Below are positions 15,608-20,992 of a DNA stretch of 20,992 nt, piece after piece. This DNA is from an uncultured Ruminococcus sp. GTDB lineage: Bacteria > Bacillota_A > Clostridia > Oscillospirales > Acutalibacteraceae. The translations under genes were made by a program, and so were the position numbers. The stretch covers positions 1 through 20,992 of the forward strand of contig CADBXH010000055.1 in the NCBI GenBank assembly GCA_902798605.1, given 5' to 3'. Position 1 is the first letter of the stretch, and each line of letters opens with the position of its first letter. The notes under the pieces were generated by a model, which saw nothing but the letters and a program-made list of their open reading frames with translations, was not told where the DNA came from and did no database searches.

Positions 15608-16080
15608 CTAATCAGAAGATATGGATTGGATAGCGGAACATAAACGATCGACAACTTTATTGAGAGTCTGAAAGATTTCAGGCAACACCGCACAATTCAA
15701 GGCGCACGGCTTGCTTGAATCTTATTCCGTCAGCTTGCCCAAAAAATCTCGGCAAGGCGACAGCCTTACCTCAATTTATTTGTACAACCTGACGAAAAAT
15801 CTTACTGCGCAATCCGCAGGTATTGCCTTCATTTCTGAATCCGCGTTTTCTGATTTCTTTCCAAATCTGCTCGATGGGATTCATCTCGGGCGTGTACGGC
15901 GGAATAAAAGCAAGGCGGATATTTTCTGGAATAATCAAGACTTTCGCTTCTATTCCGCCGGCAAAACACATTGCTGCTAACTGACTGACGTAAGGAGCGC
16001 TTCTGCTCGTTTATCCTTGTTTTTCCTTCGGGTTTCTTTTATTATTTCTAAATCTTTGGCTGTAAATGTATAGTCATTGT
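15608..16080 (-). pseudogene. IS630-family transposase, deleted and interrupted by a MITE
   Basis: Minus-strand pieces of one IS630 transposase are visible. N-terminal: D-Y-T-F-T-A-K-D-L-E-I-I-K-E-T-R (16075 downwards). After a frameshift comes V-S-Q-L-A-A-M-C-F-A-G-G-I-E-A, which looks like the end of the helix-turn-helix region. Then, with the catalytic core missing, I-P-P-Y-T-P-E-M-N-P-I-E-Q-I-W-K and G-F-R-N-E. The reading stops at the MITE (15681-15827) and resumes as I-F-Q-T-L-N-K-V-V-D-R-L to a TAG at 15610-15608. Both internal deletion and insertion make it inactive. Confidence 0.85.
15681..15827. mobile_element. 147-bp MITE, copy 3, with 4-bp target duplication
   Basis: The left end GGCAACACCGCACAATTC and the right end, whose complement starts GGCAATACC, are diverged inverted arms of about 60 bases. 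The element is flanked on both sides by TTCA (15677-15680 and 15828-15831). Removing it and one TTCA rejoins the IS630 frame exactly (R-N-E-I-F-Q). It carries no gene; it would need a transposase encoded elsewhere. Confidence 0.88.
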
Positions 16081-16175
16081 TTCATCACCGTATGCGTTAT
16101 ACCACACTTTTTGTAATTATTATAGCCTTTTATTTAAGAATTTTGATACAATTTTCATTTTCGTGTATATCATTA

Positions 16176-17627
16176 TTATTTTAGCCAGAACATTGCGGCA
16201 TATCCGCGAACCATGTAGTTCCATTCTGAATTCTTCCAGAAGTTCCAACCGCAGTCTACAAGCTGAACGTTATATTCGGCTGCGTTCTTATCATCAATGT
16301 TAACTCCCTTGTAATATGCCTTCTGATAGTTATAGCCGCCCAACAGAGAGGCTCTGGAAACTGAATCGTCCCACGCCTTTGCTGTAACAAGGGTTGTGCC
16401 CTCGGGCAGGTTTCTGGTGTCAAATCCGGCGTCATCGAGCGCTTTGCGAACCGATACGCCCCTGCTTCTTGCATAATCTGCGACGATCTTTGCCTTGCTG
16501 CTGTCCAAAATGCTTTTTCTTCCTAGTAAAATCTCGTTGATGTCATTTGCGACCTGCTCTCCTCTGCCTTCGTGGAAGATTCCGTCGGCAAACATTGACT
16601 GATGATAGAAAACGTCAAGGTAATCTTTGAGCTCGATGTTGTCGTGCCCTTTGTTGACAAGGATGGACTTTGATTTATTCATTACCTTGTCGTACATTGC
16701 CTTGAAGGTGTTGGGATCATTGTCTTTTTCTCCGCTGATAAGAAACTTTGAAACAAACCGGATCTCGGACTCGATCTCGTTTGATTTTTTGCAGATGTGC
16801 GCGGTGTAATCGGAGTTTGCGGTCTGTTTTGTCTGATCGCTGAAATTGTTGTAGCAGATCTGTGCGGCGAGGCTTTCTGTCAGAGTAGCGCAGCCTGCGG
16901 CGTATACCTTCATAACAAGATCGCAAGCGGGCTTTGCCTTCTTGATCGCTTCTCCGCTGAACATTACGGAGTTGGTGTAGTGGTTGTAAGTGAGCTCAAA
17001 GATGTTGCCATCCTTGGTCATAGACGGCTTTTTGCAGAAGTTGTTAAGCTCGGTCAGAACGTCCTCGAACTTTGTTCTCCACTCGTCAAAGCTTCCGGTC
17101 AGGCTTCCTATCTTGGCGATCTTATCGGTGTTTGAAAGATTGCTCGCGTAGGTATCATTGATCTTTTTGTTCATCGATTCGGTGTGAGCCTTGAACTTGA
17201 TGAAAGTGTTGTAGAAGCTTTGAACTCCAAGGTCGTTTGTAAGCTCAGCCTTGATCGAAGCCTCGGAAGCGTCGATCTTATCAAAAATCCTGTCAACCTT
17301 GTTGCTGAGTTCATCGACCTTTTTTTCGGTTCTTTCATCGGCTTTTTCGATGAATGCGTCCAGCAGACCACTGAGTGCCGGTACAAAGTACTTACCGTTT
17401 TTGGTAACGCCGTCGAGCACCTTGAGGACAGTCGCCGAGCTAATGTTTGTCGCATATTTAAGGTCGCGGTCAAGGCTTACCTTCAGTTCGTTTGTGACAG
17501 ATGTTCCGGCTGAAAGATGTGTTTCAGCGGCAAATGCCGTTGTGGTCGTCATTGCTCCTGCTGAGAGAATTGTGATTGCTGATAATGCTGTTGCGATAAC
17601 CTTTGTTTTGATGCTGTTCTTTTTCAT
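16176..17627 (-). CDS. secreted helical protein of unknown function
   Basis: A 483-residue protein that I do not recognise. It has a clear signal peptide: K-K-N-S-I-K-T-K, a hydrophobic stretch, and an A31-F-A33 cleavage site. The mature part is mostly amphipathic helix: a coiled-coil-like segment near residues 92-125 (E-K-K-V-D-E-L-S-N-K-V-D-R-I-F), more helices to about 340, six cysteines, and a C-terminal aromatic-rich part (W-N-F-W-K-N-S-E-W-N-Y near 460). There is no LPXTG, lipobox or surface-layer repeat, so it is probably released. Long helical secreted proteins include pore-forming toxins, but I see no obvious membrane hairpin. AAGGAG lies about eight bases before the start. It stands alone between an IS630 remnant and a recombinase remnant, which suggests cargo. 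Confidence 0.75.
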   Translation of the reverse strand: MKKNSIKTKVIATALSAITILSAGAMTTTTAFAAETHLSAGTSVTNELKVSLDRDLKYATNISSATVLKVLDGVTKNGKYFVPALSGLLDAFIEKADERTEKKVDELSNKVDRIFDKIDASEASIKAELTNDLGVQSFYNTFIKFKAHTESMNKKINDTYASNLSNTDKIAKIGSLTGSFDEWRTKFEDVLTELNNFCKKPSMTKDGNIFELTYNHYTNSVMFSGEAIKKAKPACDLVMKVYAAGCATLTESLAAQICYNNFSDQTKQTANSDYTAHICKKSNEIESEIRFVSKFLISGEKDNDPNTFKAMYDKVMNKSKSILVNKGHDNIELKDYLDVFYHQSMFADGIFHEGRGEQVANDINEILLGRKSILDSSKAKIVADYARSRGVSVRKALDDAGFDTRNLPEGTTLVTAKAWDDSVSRASLLGGYNYQKAYYKGVNIDDKNAAEYNVQLVDCGWNFWKNSEWNYMVRGYAAMFWLK

Positions 17628-17711
17628 GATGAGTTCTCCTTTTCCTGATTTTGTATTTATAAAATCCTTTAATATCTGTCGTGTAATATTTCGATTTATT
17701 TTGTTTTTCCT

Positions 17712-17748
17712 TGACTGTGACTATAGTATATCAGGCGCACTACAACAG
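17712..17748 (-). promoter_or_regulatory. probable promoter of the secreted-protein gene
   Basis: TATACT (17730-17725, minus strand) with CACAGTCA five bases downstream (17719-17712) and CTGTTGT upstream (17748-17742). It shares all three blocks with the region before the CPBP gene. The leader would be about 90 bases. The -35 is poor. Confidence 0.35.
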
Positions 17749-17808
17749 AACCACAACAAAAAACACAGGTTTCTAAAACTTTTTAAAATAACGTTCGCAA
17801 TTTATTAA

Positions 17809-18000
17809 GCAAAGCTGAAAAAGAACGGCGTTAGGGTGTTATCGGCAAAAGAAAACATCACCGACGACGCATCCGGTATTCTCGTCGAAGGTGTGTTGGA
17901 GAGTATGGCGGAATATTATTCCGCTGAATTATCCCAGAAAATCCACCGTGGAATGGGAATCAACGCACAAAAGTGTTCGTCCAACGGCAGCAATGTTTGA
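17809..18000 (+). pseudogene. serine recombinase fragment
   Basis: Sixty-three codons with no start (TAA at 17806-17808 directly before) read K-L-K-K-N-G-V-R-V-L-S-A, then D-D-A-S-G-I-L-V-E-G-V-L-E, then A-E-Y-Y-S-A-E-L-S-Q-K-I. This is the end of the resolvase catalytic domain and the following helix of clostridial serine site-specific recombinases. Both the catalytic N-terminus and the DNA-binding C-terminus are missing. It is the remnant of an excised or decayed element and sits beside the tRNA fragment. Confidence 0.88.
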
Positions 18001-18055
18001 TAAATCGAATGTGCGGATTAATTTTGTGAAATTTTTTGGGGTGCGTAAGCGCGTG

Positions 18056-18118
18056 ACTCGGGAGAGCGCCAGGTTCGCAATCTGGAGGTCAGGGGTTCGA
18101 TCCCCCTATGGTCCACCA
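18056..18118 (+). tRNA. tRNA-Ala(CGC) 3' fragment, likely attachment-site scar
   Basis: From the 3' end this is a good tRNA: CCA at 18116-18118, 3' acceptor strand ATGGTCC (18108-18114) with U at position 70 as expected for alanine, T arm AGGGG-TTCGATC-CCCCT (18091-18107), and anticodon arm CCAGG-TTCGCAA-TCTGG with anticodon CGC (18076-18078). Upstream it fails: the D loop is only four bases and the seven bases that should form the 5' acceptor strand (18047-18053) do not pair. It is therefore a partial gene, probably not functional. Confidence 0.7.
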
Positions 18119-18136
18119 CCGCCGCCCGAGTTTGCG

Positions 18137-18170
18137 CCGCCCGAGTTTGCTCGGGCGGTATTTCTATTAT
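18137..18170 (+). terminator. terminator after the tRNA fragment
   Basis: CCGCCCGAG (18137-18145), loop TTTG, CTCGGGCGG (18150-18158), then TATTTCTATT. The left arm with its loop is also present 15 bases earlier (18122-18134), so either copy can pair with the right arm. Confidence 0.8.
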
Positions 18171-18210
18171 ATTAACATCCTGATAAATCGGAATTTGCGG
18201 AGGTGTAGTG

Positions 18211-19014
18211 ATGAGTAAGACGGTCAGAAAAATCATTGCCATAGGCGGCGGTGAAAATGGCAGGATCAATAGTAAAGGTCAAAAACTGCCTTATGAATTA
18301 TCTGAAATAGACAGTGAGATTATCAGGCTGACAGGGAGGAAAAAGCCGCGCGTACTGTTTCTCGCGCACGCACAAATATCTTTTGGCTTTGAAAATGAAT
18401 TAAGGTATTACGAAACAATCAAAAAAATATACGGTGATATGTTCGGCTGTGATTTCAGGTGGCTGAAAGCATCTGAACTTACAGATAATTTTGAAAAAGC
18501 ACAAAACGACGTTTCATGGGCAGACATCATCTATGAAGGTGGTGGTAATACCGTTGCAATGGTAGAACTGTGGAAAAAAACAGGCTTTGATAATCTTTTG
18601 AGAGACGCTTGGAAAACAGGAAAAGTAATGTGCGGCGTATCAGCAGGCGCGATTTGCTGGTTTGCTTTGGGTAACACAGAAGTGCCGGGATATAAGGAAG
18701 CAGAAGTCAATCAGATCCCGGGGTTGGGATTTATTGACGCCTATTTTTCACCACATTGTAACAAAGAAGGAAAACGCGAGAGCGAAATCAACAGTTTGAA
18801 ACATATTGATAAAGTCGGGCTTTCGGTATCAAATTGCAGTGCGATTGAGATCATCGATGACCAATACCGTGTTATAAAATCAACACCTGCTGACGGAAGC
18901 TTCAGACCGTATGTTCTTCGTACATATTGGAAAAACGGAAATATGTTTGAAGAAGAGATTTCTGAAACCGCAGATTTCAAAAAACTCGATCTGCTATTAA
19001 GCATGAAAGATTGA
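18211..19014 (+). CDS. peptidase S51 / PepE-like serine hydrolase
   Basis: A 267-residue cytosolic protein of the class-I glutamine-amidotransferase-like fold. The nucleophile elbow C-G-V-S144-A-G and the strand motif I-Y-E-G-G-G-N-T (near residues 107-114) are those of family S51 (dipeptidase E and cyanophycinase relatives); S-P-H near residue 180 may give the catalytic His. The family cleaves Asp-X dipeptides or beta-aspartyl peptides; the substrate here is not determined. The ATG at 18211 is preferred to the in-frame GTG at 18208 because GGAGGTG ends five bases before it. It is a single gene with its own terminator. Confidence 0.88.
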   Translation: MSKTVRKIIAIGGGENGRINSKGQKLPYELSEIDSEIIRLTGRKKPRVLFLAHAQISFGFENELRYYETIKKIYGDMFGCDFRWLKASELTDNFEKAQNDVSWADIIYEGGGNTVAMVELWKKTGFDNLLRDAWKTGKVMCGVSAGAICWFALGNTEVPGYKEAEVNQIPGLGFIDAYFSPHCNKEGKRESEINSLKHIDKVGLSVSNCSAIEIIDDQYRVIKSTPADGSFRPYVLRTYWKNGNMFEEEISETADFKKLDLLLSMKD

Positions 19015-19065
19015 AGAAATAGCGACAAATTCTGATTTGTTGTTTTAGAGTATAAAAAAGTTAAA

Positions 19066-19105
19066 ACCCGCCTGCTCACGAGATGTGAACAGGCGGGTAA
19101 ATTTA
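19066..19105. terminator. terminator after the S51 peptidase gene
   Basis: ACCCGCCTG (19066-19074) pairs with CAGGCGGGT (19090-19098) and CTCAC with GTGA inside. The plus-strand tail AAATTTA is weak; the minus-strand tail is T-rich, so it may act in both directions. Confidence 0.6.
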
Positions 19106-19126
19106 CGCCGCAAATAAAAAACTCTC

Positions 19127-19155
19127 TTTTCATATTTTTAGTTTTGTGATATACT
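19127..19155 (+). promoter_or_regulatory. promoter of the flavoprotein gene
   Basis: TTTTCA (19127-19132), a 17-base spacer, and TATACT (19150-19155), 43 bases before the ATG. Confidence 0.6.
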
Positions 19156-19197
19156 TTTTGTAGTAGCTGCAAAATACAGACAACAGGAGGATAATCA

Positions 19198-19824
19198 ATG
19201 GCTAAGGTATTACTTTTGAACGGAAGTCCGCACACAAAGGGCTGCACGGCGGCAGCGTTGGATGAGATGATAAAGGTGTTTGAACAGGATGGTATCGAAA
19301 CCGAAATCATACAGGTCGGCAATAAGCCGATCAGAAGTTGTATCGCCTGCGGCAGATGCGAAAGCCTCGGGCATTGCGTTTTTGATGACCTTGTAAACGA
19401 AACCGCCCAAAAGTTTGAAGCGGCGGATGGTTTGGTCATCGGAAGCCCTGTTTACTACGGCTCACCGAACGGAACCGTTCTCTCTTTTTTAGACAGATTG
19501 TTTTACAGTACCCCGTTCTCAAAGCATATGAAGGTCGGCGCGTCGGTCGTTTCCTGCCGCAGAGGTGGCAACACCGCTTCGTTTGATGTGCTGAACAAGT
19601 ATTTTACTATCAGCAATATGCCCGTAGCTTCCGCAACCTATTGGAATATGGTCCACGGTTTTACGGCGGAGGATGTCGCAAAGGATAAGGAAGGCTTGCA
19701 AACGATGCGTAACCTTGCGAGGAGTATGAGCTTTATGATAAAGACGATCGCCGACGGAAAAGAAAAATACGGCTGTCCCGAACCTGAGCGTGATAATTTC
19801 ACCAGCTTTCCCGACGGAAAATAA
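19198..19824 (+). CDS. flavodoxin-fold NAD(P)H-dependent oxidoreductase, iron-sulfur-flavoprotein-like
   Basis: A 208-residue cytosolic protein. The N-terminal L-L-N-G-S-P-H-T-K-G is the FMN phosphate loop, and G-S-P-V-Y-Y-G-S-P-N (near residues 82-91) is the second FMN-binding segment. Between them C48-x2-C51-x2-C54-x5-C60 is the compact cysteine motif that binds a 4Fe-4S cluster in archaeal and clostridial iron-sulfur flavoproteins. It probably moves electrons from a reduced carrier to an unknown acceptor. AGGAGG lies upstream of the ATG, and promoter and terminator flank this single gene. It could instead be a simple quinone or azo reductase-like enzyme without the cluster. Confidence 0.88.
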   Translation: MAKVLLLNGSPHTKGCTAAALDEMIKVFEQDGIETEIIQVGNKPIRSCIACGRCESLGHCVFDDLVNETAQKFEAADGLVIGSPVYYGSPNGTVLSFLDRLFYSTPFSKHMKVGASVVSCRRGGNTASFDVLNKYFTISNMPVASATYWNMVHGFTAEDVAKDKEGLQTMRNLARSMSFMIKTIADGKEKYGCPEPERDNFTSFPDGK

Positions 19825-19854
19825 ACCGGAGTAACAAAAATCATTCAACGAATT

Positions 19855-19891
19855 AAGGCGCAAGTCCGTGATTTCGGACTTGCGCCTTTTT
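19855..19891. terminator. terminator between convergent genes
   Basis: AAGGCGCAAGTCCG (19855-19868), loop TGATTT, CGGACTTGCGCCTT (19875-19888), then TTT. It is a strong terminator for the flavoprotein gene and probably also serves the response regulator gene coming the other way. Confidence 0.88.
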
Positions 19892-19904
19892 GATGTTATT
19901 ATAC

Positions 19905-20687
19905 TTAAAAATCATTGAACATAAAATCCGCCCAATAATACTGACTCATATACTCATTGGCATAAGCGTTGACCGCACCCGCGTCGAGCTCGGCAAAGCG
20001 GTAATAATCGCAGTCGAGCACGGCGGGATTGACCGACAGCGCGTTGTAGCTTTTGTTGACAGCCTTTTGCGCGCCGACCTTTTTAAGGCTTTTCATCATA
20101 GCCGAGATCAGCGTCTGCATATAGCTCTGCTGTTTATTATCGTACGGCTCGTCCTCAAACAGCGCCGCAGCGATCTCTCTGGTGCTGCAGGAGCTGCCGT
20201 GGCGGTGTACCAGATACGCAAAGATCTCCTTCGATCTGCTGCGCTCAAAATGCACCGGCGTGCCGTCGGGCAGGAATACGTCAAAATTGCCGAAGCACTG
20301 GACCTTTAGCAGCGCGTCGTTCTTCGGGATTATCGGGAACCGCAGTTCCTCAAGCTCACGCGCGACCTCTTCCTTGGTGACGGGCTTCATAATATATCCG
20401 CTCGCGCGCATATCCATCGCGTCCGCCTTGTACTCCGAAAAACCCGTGACGAAAATTATATTCATCTTGGGATTGCTTTGCTTGAGCCTTTTTGCCACCT
20501 CAACGCCATTCATACCGCGCATATGGATGTCCAAAAACGCGACGTCACAGCCGTTCTTTTCTGCCTCCTCCAACAGATCATCCTGATCGTCAAAGGCTAA
20601 AACCTCAGCGTCGGGCTTAACTTTTTTTACGCACATTTCCAGCATCTGTAACGCCAGCTGTTCATCATCAAGACACAGTATCTTCAT
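19905..20687 (-). CDS. response regulator with receiver domain and winged-helix output
   Basis: A 260-residue transcription regulator. The receiver domain (1-120) has the acidic pair D7-D8, phospho-acceptor D53 in F-L-D-I-H-M, T81 and K101-P. Residues about 128-225 form a winged-helix DNA-binding domain of the OmpR/SARP kind (C-F-G-N-F-D-V-F, then R-S-R-S-K-E-I-F-A-Y-L-V), followed by a short tail rather than a full BTAD domain. The start overlaps the kinase stop by 20 bases, so the two are coupled. A LytS-type kinase usually pairs with a LytTR-type regulator; this output domain is different. Its target genes are not visible. Confidence 0.9.
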   Translation of the reverse strand: MKILCLDDEQLALQMLEMCVKKVKPDAEVLAFDDQDDLLEEAEKNGCDVAFLDIHMRGMNGVEVAKRLKQSNPKMNIIFVTGFSEYKADAMDMRASGYIMKPVTKEEVARELEELRFPIIPKNDALLKVQCFGNFDVFLPDGTPVHFERSRSKEIFAYLVHRHGSSCSTREIAAALFEDEPYDNKQQSYMQTLISAMMKSLKKVGAQKAVNKSYNALSVNPAVLDCDYYRFAELDAGAVNAYANEYMSQYYWADFMFNDF

Positions 20688-20992
20688 TTTTTTGACCCTC
20701 CTTCGGGAGTATCACTGTCGCGACAGTTCCCTCTCCCGGTGTACTTTCTATTTTCATTTCGCCGCCGCACATATCTTTGAGACGGCGCTGTGTATTTTCC
20801 ATACCGACGTGCGAACGTCCGTCATCCTTCTTCTGAGCGGTCGTATCAAAGCCGACTCCGTCATCCGAGACGATGACTTCATATGCGTTATCAGTCTCAC
20901 GCGTCGCGATAGTGACCGTGCCGCCCTTTTTCTTCATTCCTACGCCGTGCTTAACGGCGTTTTCTACGATCGGCTGGATGCTCAGCTGCGGC
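20668..20992 (-). CDS. sensor histidine kinase, C-terminal part (LytS/YesM type)
   Basis: The gene enters from the right edge, so only the last 107 codons are present. They form an HATPase_c domain: N box Q-P-I-V-E-N-A-V-K-H-G right at the window edge, G1 box S-D-D-G-V-G-F-D, and G2 region G-M-E-N-T-Q-R-R-L. The N-box form is that of the His_kinase/LytS/YesM group, which usually has a membrane sensor before it. It would phosphorylate the response regulator encoded just downstream. The sensor domain and the phospho-accepting His lie outside the window. Confidence 0.88.
   Translation of the reverse strand, partial: PQLSIQPIVENAVKHGVGMKKKGGTVTIATRETDNAYEVIVSDDGVGFDTTAQKKDDGRSHVGMENTQRRLKDMCGGEMKIESTPGEGTVATVILPKEGQKNEDTVS

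Noticed and set aside
15711..15980. Plus-strand reading frame that shares a long peptide with a minus-strand frame at 4115-4297
   Set aside because: The shared peptide (S-R-Q-G-D-S-L-T-S-I-Y-L) is just the translation of the MITE repeat. Neither frame has a ribosome site, and the rest of the 15.7-kb one runs antisense through the IS630 remnant.
18119..18160. Tandem GC-rich repeats as a possible CRISPR-like or other array
   Set aside because: There are only two copies of a 15-base unit, and together with the complementary arm they form a terminator.

Overview
The window looks like a chromosomal accessory region of a low-to-mid GC anaerobic Firmicute, most likely a gut Clostridia member of the Ruminococcus/Oscillospiraceae type. 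This rests on strong AGGAGG ribosome sites, TTG/GTG starts, IS630-type and serine-recombinase remnants of the kind common in those genomes, and a cysteine-rich VLP plus sigma-like cargo pair typical of clostridial conjugative elements. Genus is inference; no rRNA or housekeeping gene is present.

Layout. (1) 1-2850 is mobile-element cargo: a small cysteine-rich VLP-type gene on the minus strand, then an overlapping pair (zinc-ribbon DUF6076-like protein and sigma-70-like factor) closed by a terminator, then a TetR-type regulator gene cut off after about 28 codons by a short repeat. (2) 3152-4102 is a minus-strand CPBP (CAAX/Abi) membrane protease. (3) 4570-15546 is one tight five-gene operon behind a near-consensus sigma-A promoter: a 1977-residue NRPS (A-T-C-A-T-reductase), a MATE exporter fused to an RsbW-like ATPase domain, a membrane SpoIIE/RsbU phosphatase fused to a second RsbW-like ATPase domain, a cytosolic CapA-like metallo-hydrolase, and a STAS (RsbV/SpoIIAA-like) protein, followed by a terminator. 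(4) 15600-16085 is a deleted IS630 transposase with a 147-bp MITE inserted in it. (5) 16176-17627 is a secreted protein of unknown function. (6) 17809-18170 holds a serine-recombinase fragment, a tRNA-Ala 3' fragment and a terminator, probably the scar of an integrated element. (7) 18211-19824 has an S51-type peptidase and an iron-sulfur-flavoprotein-like oxidoreductase. (8) 19905-20992 is a minus-strand two-component system running off the window end.

The main discovery candidate is the NRPS operon. The assembly line should make a short product released as an aldehyde by the terminal reductase. Its first adenylation domain lacks the Asp that normally holds the alpha-amino group, so an N-acylated amino aldehyde is more likely than a dipeptide aldehyde or pyrazinone. 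The operon also carries all parts of a partner-switching phosphorelay (two kinase-like domains, a PP2C phosphatase, a STAS substrate) but no sigma factor, and one kinase-like domain is fused to the exporter. I infer that the relay may control export or synthesis directly. The operon lies between 75-bp perfect inverted repeats (4172-4246 and 15744-15818) of one MITE family, and its coding sequence is visibly GC-richer than the flanking DNA.
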